From the NCBI GenBank assembly GCA_013824615.1, contig PNOC01000006.1:1-64000 (forward strand): 64,000 nucleotides of DNA, in the 5' to 3' direction. The DNA is from Thermodesulfovibrio sp. (GTDB lineage Bacteria > Nitrospirota > Thermodesulfovibrionia > Thermodesulfovibrionales > UBA6898). A program made the translations under genes and the position numbers. The notes under the pieces were generated by a model. That model ran no database searches and was not told the origin of the DNA. It saw only the letters and a list, made by a program, of their open reading frames with translations. Shown here piece after piece: positions 8,290-16,263 of this stretch (the first letter of the stretch is position 1; every line of letters begins with the position of its first letter).

Positions 8290-9489
8290 TTAACTGCCGT
8301 CTTTCAGGTTGCCGAGGGCTTCCCGGATCCGTTCTACGCCCCGCTTGAGGTCCTCCAGCGAAGTCGCATAGGAAAGTCTCAGGTACTTGTCATCGCCAAA
8401 TGCCGCACCGTGTACAACCGCCACCTTTGCCTCCTCCAGGAGATAAAGGGCCAGATCAGTGGAGTTGGCGATAATCCTGTCCCCGAATTTCCTGCCATAG
8501 ATGGCTGCGGTATTCGGGAATGCATAAAAAGCCCCGGCAGGCATCCTGCAGGTCATCCCCGGAATCGTGTTAAGCTGTCCGACCAGGAACTTTCTCCGTT
8601 TGTCGAACTCACCGTGCATCATCACGACGAAGTCCTGAGGTCCGGTCAGCGCAGCCACCGCGGCCTTCTGGGCAATGGAATTCGGGTTGGACGTCGATTG
8701 GCTCTGAATATTCGTCATTGCCTTGAGAATATCAGAGGGGCCGGCCGCATAGCCGATACGCCAGCCGGTCATGGCATGTGATTTGGAAAGACCGTTCACC
8801 ACGATCGAGCGAGCCTTAATCTCATCGTTGAATGAAGCGATGCTGACATGCACAGCGCCGTCATAGACCAGTTTTTCATAGATTTCATCGGAAATTACAT
8901 AAAAATTATGCTTCACCGCAAGCTCGGCAATCTTTTCGAGCGATGCACGGTCATAAAGCATACCGGTCGGGTTCGACGGGGAATTCAGAATAAGGGCCTT
9001 CGTTTTTTTGGTAACAGCGGCCTCCAGGGCCTCCGGCCTTACCATGAATGAATCTGACTCAAATGTCTTTACAAAGACCGGGGTCGCATCGTTCAGCAGG
9101 ACCTGGTCAGGATAGGAAACCCAGTAGGGCGCAGGAATGATAACCTCATCACCCGGACCATAAAGGGCCTGGGCAATATTATAGAGGCTGTGTTTTGCAC
9201 CACAGGAAACGAGAATTTCCTCACGTTTGAAGGTAAGACCATTGTCCTGTTTCAATTTTTCTATAATCGCATCTTTCAGCGGATCAATGCCGCCTACTGC
9301 CGTATACTTGGTAAACCCGTCCTTCATGGCTTTTATGGCTGCCTCTTTGATATGCTCAGGTGTATCAAAATCCGGCTCGCCTACACCAAAACTGATGACA
9401 TCAATACCCGACGCCTTCATCGCTTTTGCCTTTGAGTCTATGGCAAGTGTCGGAGACGGCTTAATCTTTTTTACTCTCTCAGCAAGCAT
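8290..9489 (-). CDS. aspC: Class I/II aminotransferase, probably aspartate aminotransferase
   Basis: PLP enzyme of 399 residues, fold type I. It has the family start SFGVGEPDFDTPEHIKEAA, the SNPTGMLY loop, the DEIYEKLVYDG strand and the PLP lysine in VNGLSKSHAMTGWRIGYAAG (near residue 235), with the C-terminal arginine region YLRLSYATS. It most likely transfers the amino group between aspartate and 2-oxoglutarate; related class Ib enzymes also take prephenate or aromatic acids, so the substrate is not fixed by sequence alone. It leads the operon with era. ATG at 9489 is preceded by GTGAGGTAGGTACC as ribosome site. Confidence 0.88.
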   Translation of the reverse strand: MLAERVKKIKPSPTLAIDSKAKAMKASGIDVISFGVGEPDFDTPEHIKEAAIKAMKDGFTKYTAVGGIDPLKDAIIEKLKQDNGLTFKREEILVSCGAKHSLYNIAQALYGPGDEVIIPAPYWVSYPDQVLLNDATPVFVKTFESDSFMVRPEALEAAVTKKTKALILNSPSNPTGMLYDRASLEKIAELAVKHNFYVISDEIYEKLVYDGAVHVSIASFNDEIKARSIVVNGLSKSHAMTGWRIGYAAGPSDILKAMTNIQSQSTSNPNSIAQKAAVAALTGPQDFVVMMHGEFDKRRKFLVGQLNTIPGMTCRMPAGAFYAFPNTAAIYGRKFGDRIIANSTDLALYLLEEAKVAVVHGAAFGDDKYLRLSYATSLEDLKRGVERIREALGNLKDGS

Positions 9490-9616
9490 GGTACCTACCT
9501 CACAGATTATTTTTGCTATTGTATAACATTTTGTCCGGTTTATAAAAGTAGCGCAATGGCCCTCCGGAATTACGGATATTCACTTTCCGGAAAAATCGGT
9601 TATACTACGTCTTATC

Positions 9617-11239
9617 ATGTACATTGACCTGAACCGCAAGAAAATACTCATCATCGATGACTTTAGGGACTTTCGCAAGGGCCTGAAAAATATGATGGAA
9701 TCTCTCGGGGCCACGGGTATTGATGAAGCAGCCTCCGGTGATGCAGCCATTGAAAAAATTGCAGCTGTCTCTTACGACATCATCCTCTGCGACTACAACC
9801 TCGGTGACAGCAAAAAAGACGGGCAGCAGGTACTTGAGGATGCAAAGCACCGCGGTCTCATTAAATACAGCTGCACCTTCATCATGTGCACGGCAGAAAA
9901 TACCATGAATATGGTGATGGGAGCCATTGAATACCAGCCTGACGAATATCTTGTCAAACCCTTTTCCAAAGAAATGCTCCTGAACCGTCTCGAAAAAGTA
10001 GTGAAAAAAAAGATGGACTTCGGAGACATAGAGCAGGCGATGCAGCGCAAGGATTACCTGCAGGCCATTGCAGTTTGTGACCGGCGCCTGGCAGAAGACA
10101 ACCGCAACAGGTTCGAGTACCTCAGGCTGAAAGGAGACCTGCTGCTGAAGGTCGGCACATACGCTGAGGCAGTTTCTTTGTATGCCGATGTCATGGCGAT
10201 ACGGGATCTTCCCTGGGCCCGGGCCGGACTGGGAAAGGCCTATTATCTCTCCGGCAACCTCAACGATGCAAAAGAGATGTTCCAGTCGGTGGTTGATGAT
10301 AATGTCACCTATATGGAGGCCTATGACTGGCTGGCCCGCTCTCTTGAGGAGCTTGGGCAACTGAAAGAGGCCCAGGAAATCCTGATGACAGCTGCGCAGA
10401 TATCTCCAAAATCTATCCTCAGGCAGAAGGCAATAGGCGAGATCTCCTACCGTAACCAGGACTATGATACTTCGGAGAAATCATACAAAAATGCCGTCAG
10501 CCTCGGAAAAAACTCCTATCTCAAAAGCCCGTCTATTTACACAGGCCTGGCCAAGGCCCTGGTCGAAAAACAGTCCGGCGATGAGGCACTGAGCGTCCTG
10601 GGCAGCATCAAGTCCGAATTCCGGGACGACGAAGGTGCTGCACTTCAGGCCGCTATCGGCCAGGGGATCGTCTACCAGAAAATGGGGCGTGAGGAGGAAA
10701 GCAAAAAGGCAGTTGCTGAGGCAGCACTGCTGTTTGAATCTCTCCCTGCTCAGGTGCCTGCTGAGGTGGTTATGGACCTTGCCACTGCCTGTTTCAGCAT
10801 CGGCGATACAGACAAAGGGACCCAACTGATGAAAGAGCTCGTTAGAAATCATCATGAAGACGAAAAGGTGATCAGCAAGATTCAGGGAATATTCACTGAC
10901 ATGAAACTGTCCGAGGAGGGGGCAAAGATTATCAACAGCACACGCCAGGAAATTGTCAGGATCAATAACCAGGGCGTCCGCATGGTTGAAGAAGGCCGGC
11001 TGAAGGAAGCGATCGATCACTTTGAAAATGCGGCCGCGGGGCTGCCCGACAATAAGATTATCATTGCCAATGCCGCCCAATCCGTGCTCCTTTATCTGCA
11101 GAAAAACGGCCGGGACGACCACTATCTGTCTCTGGCAGGGCAGTATCTCGCCCAGATCAGAAGAATTGATCCTGCATATCAGAAACTCCCGAAGCTTCTG
11201 GAGTTATTCCGGTCAGTGGCAGAGGCAGCAAAACAATGA
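9617..11239 (+). CDS. Response-regulator receiver protein with TPR repeats
   Basis: Protein of 540 residues. Residues 8-130 are a CheY-like receiver (KKILIIDDFRDFRKGL, phospho-Asp in DIILCDYNLG, switch Thr in FIMCTAENTM, Lys in YLVKPFSKEM). The remainder is a chain of tetratricopeptide repeats (ARAGLGKAYYLSGNLNDAKEMF, AYDWLARSLEELGQLKEAQE and weaker units), so output is by protein contact, not DNA binding. It is followed 19 bases downstream by a HATPase gene, an apparent kinase-like partner. Similar receiver-TPR proteins occur in Pseudomonas and other Proteobacteria, with no settled role. Confidence 0.85.
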   Translation: MYIDLNRKKILIIDDFRDFRKGLKNMMESLGATGIDEAASGDAAIEKIAAVSYDIILCDYNLGDSKKDGQQVLEDAKHRGLIKYSCTFIMCTAENTMNMVMGAIEYQPDEYLVKPFSKEMLLNRLEKVVKKKMDFGDIEQAMQRKDYLQAIAVCDRRLAEDNRNRFEYLRLKGDLLLKVGTYAEAVSLYADVMAIRDLPWARAGLGKAYYLSGNLNDAKEMFQSVVDDNVTYMEAYDWLARSLEELGQLKEAQEILMTAAQISPKSILRQKAIGEISYRNQDYDTSEKSYKNAVSLGKNSYLKSPSIYTGLAKALVEKQSGDEALSVLGSIKSEFRDDEGAALQAAIGQGIVYQKMGREEESKKAVAEAALLFESLPAQVPAEVVMDLATACFSIGDTDKGTQLMKELVRNHHEDEKVISKIQGIFTDMKLSEEGAKIINSTRQEIVRINNQGVRMVEEGRLKEAIDHFENAAAGLPDNKIIIANAAQSVLLYLQKNGRDDHYLSLAGQYLAQIRRIDPAYQKLPKLLELFRSVAEAAKQ

Positions 11240-11258
11240 AGGAAAGGGGATATCAGCA

Positions 11259-11951
11259 GTGACCGCTCCCGGAGAAGGAATTGCTTTCCCGGAATTTCTT
11301 GCATCCATTGTCCATGATATGAAAAATTCCCTGGGGATGATCCTGACTTCAGCAGAGGAGACCGTGGGGGCCTGCAGTTCCCTGGGCTGCCCCTCATCAA
11401 AGCGGCTCTCGCAGATGCAGTATGAGACCAAGAGGCTCAACAATAACCTGGTGCAGCTGCTGACTATCTATAAAATGGACCAGGCCCAGTACACGGTACA
11501 TATTACCGACAATGCTGTCAGTGATTTTATTGCTGAAACCATCCTGCAGAACAGGCCGCTGCTGGACTACCGGGGAATCGACGTGGTCACCGTCTGCCCG
11601 GATGACCTCTGCTGGTTCTTCGATAACAACCTCATCTCGGGCGTGATCAACAATATACTCAACAACGCCTACCGCTATGCCCAAGACCGGCTCAGAATCG
11701 CTGCAGAGGAGCAGAACGGATTTATGGTCCTGACCGTCCAGGACAACGGCAGCGGGTATCCAGAATCGATGCTTCGTTCCACGGAGCACGATCTCAAAGG
11801 AACCAGCTTCAGAACAGGCAGCACCGGACTTGGTCTCTATTTTGCTGCTCTTGTGGCCGGCCTGCATAAGAACAAAGGCAGGAGCGGTTATATAGATATC
11901 AGTAACGGCGGAGAATTGGGCGGGGGCTGCTTCTCGATCTATCTCCCGTAG
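11259..11951 (+). CDS. Small histidine-kinase-like protein (HisKA-like helix plus HATPase)
   Basis: I read this from the GTG at 11259, preceded by GGAAAGGGGA, giving 230 residues; the longer frame from 11022 overlaps the upstream gene and has no similarity to a domain. It has a short phosphoacceptor helix with His in IVHDMKNSLGMILTSAEE and an ATPase domain (N box INNILNNAYRYA, G1 VQDNGSGYP, G2 GSTGLGLYFAALVAGLH). No sensor or membrane segment is present, so it probably reads its signal through the receiver-TPR protein encoded just upstream. Its end lies 12 bases from the convergent PilZ-receiver gene. Confidence 0.8.
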   Translation: MTAPGEGIAFPEFLASIVHDMKNSLGMILTSAEETVGACSSLGCPSSKRLSQMQYETKRLNNNLVQLLTIYKMDQAQYTVHITDNAVSDFIAETILQNRPLLDYRGIDVVTVCPDDLCWFFDNNLISGVINNILNNAYRYAQDRLRIAAEEQNGFMVLTVQDNGSGYPESMLRSTEHDLKGTSFRTGSTGLGLYFAALVAGLHKNKGRSGYIDISNGGELGGGCFSIYLP

Positions 11952-11963
11952 TACGCCCCGGGT

Positions 11964-13085
11964 TCAGCTTCCCATAAGAATACTCTGTATCCTCTCGACG
12001 ACAAACTTGGCATCCATGGTCTTGACGATATAATCCTTGACGCCGAATTTGAGCGCCTTGACCACCGCTTCCTGGTCGCCCTCGCTGGTAAACATACAGA
12101 TCGGAATATGGCGGGTACTGGCTTGACTCTTGATAACCCGGGTACATTCCAGCCCATTCATCTTCGGCATATTGACGTCCATCAGGACCAGGTCGGGAAG
12201 GCTCTCCATCGCCTTTTTAATACCTTCGAGCCCGTCAAAGGCCTGCAACACTTCGAAGTTGGCAGAAAAAGCCTGCTTGTACTTTTCATGCACCGCCATT
12301 GAATCATCAACTATCAGAATTTTATGTCTTTTTTCAGACTCAAACTGCAGACCCTTTTCAAGCTCACTCGTGGAACGGTAGGTCTTTTTATGGACATTGT
12401 CTATCATCTTAAGCCGGCTGACATACTGCGAAATTCTTGACAGGTCGTGGCGCTCATCTCGCAAAAACTGCAGGCCGCAGCGATCTTCGCAGGAATACCG
12501 GACCATGCCTGCAACCGGGACCGCCACAGCAGCACCTTCGCCAGGAAGGATAACCTCCATCAGTTCGATCATATCCCCCACCCTGAACGTCGACTCTGCG
12601 TCATAAACCCTGATGCCGAGGCCACCCTCGCTGAGATCAACGACCTTGACCAGAGGGGAAATCCCGCGCAGGGTACCCGACTGAAAGCGGACTTTTACCG
12701 GATGGCCCTCTGAAGGTTCTATCCGAAAATGCTTGCGCGCATAATGGATGCGCATCGTTACCGGCAACCTGAAGCCACAGGTTCCATCGGGCTGGTCGTA
12801 TACGGCAAGCCGTTCAGCCGTAAAGTCAATGAAGCTTGCATAAATCGACGTGCGCAGCGCAACAGCATCTTTGTCCACGAGCCCGGCCTGAGGAGATGCC
12901 TTCAGCAGAAAATGCCCCGAGTCATCAAGAGTAACGGCGGAAATAAAGGCGCCCTCAAGAGGAAAATCAAATCCGCCCCTCCTGACCGCAACAGCGGCTT
13001 TGAAGGCTGCTGCAGCCTGGATGCGGGCAAATATCTCTTTCGGGTTCTCTACGATTTCAGTGCGTTTAGTCTCGTCGTCGTGCAT
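11964..13085 (-). CDS. PilZ-domain protein with C-terminal receiver domain
   Basis: Protein of 373 residues. The first 125 resemble the YcgR-type N-domain, followed by PilZ (about 130-240) with both c-di-GMP contacts: an Arg-rich RKHFR motif and DLSEGGLGI (D/N-x-S-x-x-G). A receiver follows at about 258-373 (KILIVDDSMAVHEKYKQAF, phospho-Asp in LVLMDVNMPKMNG, switch region CMFTSEGD, Lys in DYIVKT). It therefore couples c-di-GMP binding to phosphorelay control. Its gene faces the receiver-TPR/HATPase pair; whether that kinase phosphorylates it is not shown by the sequence. Confidence 0.85.
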   Translation of the reverse strand: MHDDETKRTEIVENPKEIFARIQAAAAFKAAVAVRRGGFDFPLEGAFISAVTLDDSGHFLLKASPQAGLVDKDAVALRTSIYASFIDFTAERLAVYDQPDGTCGFRLPVTMRIHYARKHFRIEPSEGHPVKVRFQSGTLRGISPLVKVVDLSEGGLGIRVYDAESTFRVGDMIELMEVILPGEGAAVAVPVAGMVRYSCEDRCGLQFLRDERHDLSRISQYVSRLKMIDNVHKKTYRSTSELEKGLQFESEKRHKILIVDDSMAVHEKYKQAFSANFEVLQAFDGLEGIKKAMESLPDLVLMDVNMPKMNGLECTRVIKSQASTRHIPICMFTSEGDQEAVVKALKFGVKDYIVKTMDAKFVVERIQSILMGS

Positions 13086-13220
13086 AGTCCCTTAATCAAT
13101 AAACAAAAATATCATTTGTTTAGTATAACTTCTTTTTCATTCTTTGGGATAGCGGCTTTTTTTGTGAGCAGAAGGCGATCCGGCAATGAAAGTACACTGC
13201 GGACTTGAGGAGGGAGAATA

Positions 13221-13242
13221 CGCCCCGCCTTGCAGCGGGGCG
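13221..13242 (-). terminator. GC-rich hairpin after the rubrerythrin gene
   Basis: CGCCCCGC pairs perfectly with GCGGGGCG around a six-base loop, seven bases past the rubrerythrin stop. Only a weak T-rich tract (TATTCTCCCT) follows on the minus strand, so termination efficiency is uncertain. Confidence 0.4.
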
Positions 13243-13248
13243 TCAACA

Positions 13249-13740
13249 TCAATCGACCTTGGTAAACATCTTTTTTGCCTTGCAGATCGGGCACTCGTCA
13301 GGTGCCTCATTCTCTACCGTGTTGCCGCAGACCTGACAGACATAGTAGTCAGTGTCCTGATTCTTCCCGATGGCGTCGAGTGCCTTCTGGTAGAGATCGG
13401 CATGGATCTTCTCGACCTCATTGGCATAACTAAAGCTTCTGAGCGCACCTTTATTGCCTTCGGCCTCTGCATCCGCAATCATCTGGGGATACATGCTCTG
13501 GAACTCATGGGTTTCCCCGCCAATCGCCTCAGCAAGATTCTCCTTTGTGCCTTTTATCCCACCAAGTTCACGCAGATGGCTATGAGCATGAACTGTTTCG
13601 GCTTCTGCGGCTGCCCTGAAGAGTTTTGCTATCTGCTTAAACCCCTCTTCTTCAGCTTTTTTGGCAAATGCCAGATACTTTCTGTTTGCCTGGGATTCCC
13701 CGGCAAACGCTTCCTGCAGGTTCTTTTCCGATTTTGACAT
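13249..13740 (-). CDS. rbr: Rubrerythrin
   Basis: NADH-linked peroxide reductase of anaerobes, 163 residues. The N-terminal ferritin-like diiron domain shows LQEAFAGESQANRKYLAFAKKAEEEG and AAAEAETVHAHSHLRELGG, with later helices containing ETHEFQSMYPQMIADAEAEG and SYANEVEKIHADLY, which supply the usual Glu/His ligands. The C-terminal rubredoxin-like domain has CQVCG and CPICKAKK. It lies 47 bases after the selenocysteine peroxiredoxin and appears to be the last gene of the PerR operon. The domain order (diiron first) is classical. Confidence 0.95.
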   Translation of the reverse strand: MSKSEKNLQEAFAGESQANRKYLAFAKKAEEEGFKQIAKLFRAAAEAETVHAHSHLRELGGIKGTKENLAEAIGGETHEFQSMYPQMIADAEAEGNKGALRSFSYANEVEKIHADLYQKALDAIGKNQDTDYYVCQVCGNTVENEAPDECPICKAKKMFTKVD

Positions 13741-13787
13741 CCGTATGCAAGACCTCCGATTATGTAGTATGCATTGAACAGCTTGTA

Positions 13788-14414
13788 TTACTTGACTGCG
13801 TCGTATACCTTGCCGACCAGCTTGGCTGACGGCTTCAGCGTCGTGTCACCCTTCTGCTGCCAGTTGACGGGACAGGCCTCATCACCATGCGCCGCAAGAT
13901 AGACATTGGCCTTCACCTTGCGCAGAATTTCATCCATACTCCTGCCAAGATTGTAGTAATTCACCTCTATGTTGAAAAGCTTCCCATCAGGACTGATGAT
14001 AAAAGTTCCGCGCAGAGCGAGCCCGGTGGACTCATCCTGAACCCCGAACATCCGTGCTATATTCCCTGTGGGATCTGACCCCATTGAATACTTAACCTTT
14101 TCGAGCAGCTTCTCTTCCCGCTGCCATGCCAGATGGACAAACTTGGTATCGTTGCTGATCGTTATGATCTCAGCGCCTGCCTTCTTGAATTCACCGTGCA
14201 GCTCTGCCAGAGCCGCAAATTCGGTTGCTCAGACAAAGGTGAAATCGGCGGGGTAAAAGAAAAGCACCGCCCATTTCTTTTTTTGCTTCAGGGCAGCGAG
14301 ACTGAACTCTCCAAAATCACCCTTGGACGGCTCATACGTATCAATTTTGAAATCCGGCACCGTCTGCCCTACCCCAAGACAACAGCAATGCTCACTCATA
14401 CAATCATCACTCAT
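13788..14414 (-). CDS. Selenocysteine-containing peroxiredoxin (AhpC/TSA family), UGA read as Sec
   Basis: Thiol/selenol peroxidase that reduces H2O2 and organic peroxides. The frame is open from the ATG at 14414 (ideal AGGAGG eight bases before) to 13788 except for one TGA at 14229-14231, codon 62. That codon stands exactly where the peroxidatic Cys of the DFTFVCPTE motif belongs: upstream reads FYPADFTFV, downstream ATEFAALAELHGEFKKAG, so the site is FTFV-Sec-ATE. The second half contains the resolving-Cys region GDEACPVNW. Total 208 residues with Sec, normal for 2-Cys peroxiredoxin. A SECIS-like hairpin starts 13 bases after the TGA. The N-terminus is also Cys-rich (CMSEHCCC). A conventional gene caller would split this into two false fragments. 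Confidence 0.9.
14198..14216 (-). promoter_or_regulatory. Putative bacterial SECIS hairpin of the peroxiredoxin mRNA
   Basis: Starting 13 nucleotides after the UGA, GCGGCTCT pairs with AGAGCTGC (eight pairs, one G-U) around a three-base GGC loop. Bacterial SECIS elements lie immediately downstream of UGA and carry a G within the first two loop bases; both hold here. It overlaps coding sequence for FAALAELH. Confidence 0.65.
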
Positions 14415-14499
14415 TCTGAAATTCCTCCTTTTTTATTTAAAATCTTACTATGAAATTAGACCACTGTAAAGTGATCAGGTCCCGCGGTAAGCGATCAGG

Positions 14500-14703
14500 T
14501 CAATGAACCGTTGACTCACCATAAAACAACCTCTGACCGCAGAAAAAACATCTGGTTACCTCGGCCACTGTCCAGAACTCAATATCCAGACCGCAGTTTG
14601 GACAGGTCAGATACTCCGGCACCGGTTCACAGGTAACGGTAAAACAACCACTGCTTTTACTCTCTATATCTCCATTTTTCATGTAGTATCTCTCTTTCTG
14701 CAT
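14500..14703 (-). CDS. Small four-Cys zinc-ribbon protein in the PerR operon
   Basis: Protein of 67 residues with two Cys pairs, CPNCG and CFFCGQRLF, about 18 residues apart, plus an isolated Cys pair region near SSGCFTVTC. A GGGGG ribosome site precedes the ATG at 14703; the in-frame Met at 14682 is a second option. It sits 24 bases after perR and before the peroxiredoxin gene. I do not recognise a named family. The spacing is that of a zinc ribbon, but a small iron-binding electron carrier serving rubrerythrin or the peroxiredoxin cannot be excluded. Confidence 0.65.
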   Translation of the reverse strand: MQKERYYMKNGDIESKSSGCFTVTCEPVPEYLTCPNCGLDIEFWTVAEVTRCFFCGQRLFYGESTVH

Positions 14704-14726
14704 CGTAACCCCCTATGCTGCAGATC

Positions 14727-15131
14727 CTATTTTTTGCAGGATGGGCAGATGCCGTAAAACTCTATATGATGCCCAGTAATATCAAAATCTGCGTTACTGC
14801 CCTTCGCAACCTCGATGCTGAAATCCTCAAAGATATCCGCAATGCTGCGACAACTTCTGCAGATCAGGTGATGATGAGGCGTTGTGTCAGGGTCAAACCT
14901 CTTTTTTCCCACATCAATCGTAAGTTCCATCACTTTCCCTTTGCTGACCAGCATTTCGAGCGTGTTATACACTGTGGCAAACGACATAGTCGGAAATCTC
15001 ACACTGACCGACCGGTATATCTCCTCTGCAGACGGATGCTGCCTGTTGCCGTCGAGATACTCAAGAATAGCCATACGTTGAGGCGTCATCTTGAAATTTG
15101 AATTCTTATACTTTTCCAGCATGCTCTTCAT
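14727..15131 (-). CDS. perR: PerR-type Fur family peroxide-responsive repressor
   Basis: Metal-dependent repressor; 134 residues from the ATG at 15131. A longer reading from 15167 would start inside the promoter and is rejected. The winged helix shows KMTPQRMAILEYLDGNRQHPSAEEIYRSV and TVYNTLEMLVSKGKVMEL; the metal-binding half has TTPHHHLICRSC and a C-terminal CPSC, the two Cys pairs that hold structural zinc in PerR. The genes behind it (peroxiredoxin, rubrerythrin) and a PerR-like box in its own promoter support peroxide sensing over iron uptake control. ATG 15122 (MLEKYKN) is an alternative start. Confidence 0.88.
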   Translation of the reverse strand: MKSMLEKYKNSNFKMTPQRMAILEYLDGNRQHPSAEEIYRSVSVRFPTMSFATVYNTLEMLVSKGKVMELTIDVGKKRFDPDTTPHHHLICRSCRSIADIFEDFSIEVAKGSNADFDITGHHIEFYGICPSCKK

Positions 15132-15138
15132 AATGTTA

Positions 15139-15167
15139 ACTATATAGTTTATAATTATTATTGTCAA
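15139..15167 (-). promoter_or_regulatory. perR operon promoter with overlapping PerR-like box
   Basis: On the minus strand TTGACA (15167-15162, perfect -35) is followed by 17 bases and TATAGT (15144-15139, five of six matches to -10). Between them 15149-15163 reads TTATAATTATTATTG, matching 12 of the 14 specified bases of the Bacillus PerR box TTATAATNATTATAA, so a bound repressor would cover the promoter: autoregulation. The start ATG is only seven bases past the -10 box, so the mRNA may be leaderless or begin at the second ATG. Confidence 0.7.
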
Positions 15168-15236
15168 GTAATTTTTCTAATCTAATTTGCTGCTGAATAC
15201 AGAATCTCAGCCCCAATCAAAGATAATTCTAACAGC

Positions 15237-15266
15237 TTGACACATACCAACTCATACTGGTTAAAT
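15237..15266 (+). promoter_or_regulatory. Candidate ilvE promoter
   Basis: TTGACA at 15237-15242 and TTAAAT at 15261-15266 are 18 bases apart, directly before the ATG at 15273. The -10 box matches four of six positions. As on the perR side, a start about seven bases downstream would give a leaderless message. Confidence 0.35.
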
Positions 15267-15272
15267 AACGGC

Positions 15273-16187
15273 ATGCTCGCTAAAACAGAAAAAATATGGA
15301 TGGACGGAGAGTTTGTATCCTGGGATGAAGCCAAGGTGCATGTCCTGACGCATACGCTGCATTACGGACTTGGGGTTTTTGAAGGAATCCGCTGCTATAA
15401 GACTGCTCAGGGCCCTGCCATCTTCAGGCTGGACGAGCATGTGGACCGCCTCTTCAACTCAGCGCATATTTTCATGGTTGAGATTCCCTTTTCACGAAAA
15501 GAGATCCGAGACGCGATCATACAAACCGTCAAGATAAATAAAGTCAAGGAGTGCTACATCAGGCCTCTGGTTTACATCGGTTACGGCGCAATGGGTGTCT
15601 ATCCAAAAGGCAACCCGGTCAGCGTTGCCATAGCAGTCTGGCCCTGGGGAGCATACCTGGGCGAGGAGGGTCTGGCCAAAGGCATCAGGGTCAAAGTCTC
15701 CTCCTTTACGCGGCACCATGTTAACTCGGCCATGACCAAAGGCAAGGTCTGCGGTTACTACGTCAACTCTCAGATCGCAAAAAAAGAAGCAATACTCGAT
15801 GGCTATGATGAGGCACTGCTGCTGGATACGGAAGGCTATGTGTCAGAGGCCAGCGGCGAAAATATCTTTATTGTCAGGGGCAAGACCATTAAAACAACCC
15901 CCCTTACCTCTGTCCTTGAGGGTATCACCCGGGACAGCCTCATGCAGCTTGCACACGATAATAAGCTCAAAGTTTCAGAAGAACGGTTCACCAGGGATGA
16001 ACTTTATATTGCAGACGAGGCCTTCTTCAGCGGGACTGCAGCTGAAGTGACTCCCATCAGAGAAGTTGACGGCCGGACGATTGGTTGTGGAGAACGGGGA
16101 AAGATCACGAAAAAACTGCAGACGCTCTTTTTTGATATTGTTAAAGGAAAGAACAAGAAATACGAACACTGGCTGACCCGTATCTGA
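15273..16187 (+). CDS. ilvE: Branched-chain-amino-acid aminotransferase
   Basis: PLP enzyme (fold type IV) for the last step of valine, leucine and isoleucine synthesis. From ATG 15273 it has 304 residues, the family norm; the TTG at 15237 is part of the promoter. Visible motifs: [33 protein letters not shown], the PLP lysine in [20 protein letters not shown] (Lys in the first part) and [12 protein letters not shown], plus [12 protein letters not shown]. It is divergent from perR and ends 25 bases before a strong shared terminator. Confidence 0.95.
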   Translation: MLAKTEKIWMDGEFVSWDEAKVHVLTHTLHYGLGVFEGIRCYKTAQGPAIFRLDEHVDRLFNSAHIFMVEIPFSRKEIRDAIIQTVKINKVKECYIRPLVYIGYGAMGVYPKGNPVSVAIAVWPWGAYLGEEGLAKGIRVKVSSFTRHHVNSAMTKGKVCGYYVNSQIAKKEAILDGYDEALLLDTEGYVSEASGENIFIVRGKTIKTTPLTSVLEGITRDSLMQLAHDNKLKVSEERFTRDELYIADEAFFSGTAAEVTPIREVDGRTIGCGERGKITKKLQTLFFDIVKGKNKKYEHWLTRI

Positions 16188-16211
16188 CAGCACGAAACAG
16201 TTGCCGCAATA

Positions 16212-16246
16212 AAAAAAGCCCCGGATTAATCCGGGGCTTTTTTTAT
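16212..16246. terminator. Bidirectional rho-independent terminator between ilvE and the cytochrome gene
   Basis: AAAGCCCCGGATTAATCCGGGGCTTT is a perfect palindrome flanked by an A-run on the left and a T-run on the right, so it works for ilvE (+) and for the cytochrome gene (-), which end on either side. Confidence 0.85.
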
Positions 16247-16263
16247 TGTTAAAAGCCGAAAGC

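Noticed and set aside
9605-10360. Antisense ORF of 251 codons opposite the receiver-TPR gene
   Set aside because: Shadow of a real gene; no ribosome site and no recognisable domain.
11022-11258. Upstream start for the small kinase
   Set aside because: It overlaps the end of the receiver-TPR gene in another frame; the GTG at 11259 has a good ribosome site.
13788-14414. Peroxiredoxin as a nonsense-mutated pseudogene
   Set aside because: The only stop is a TGA at the catalytic Cys codon, no other damage is present, a SECIS-like hairpin follows, and another selenoprotein gene is in the window.
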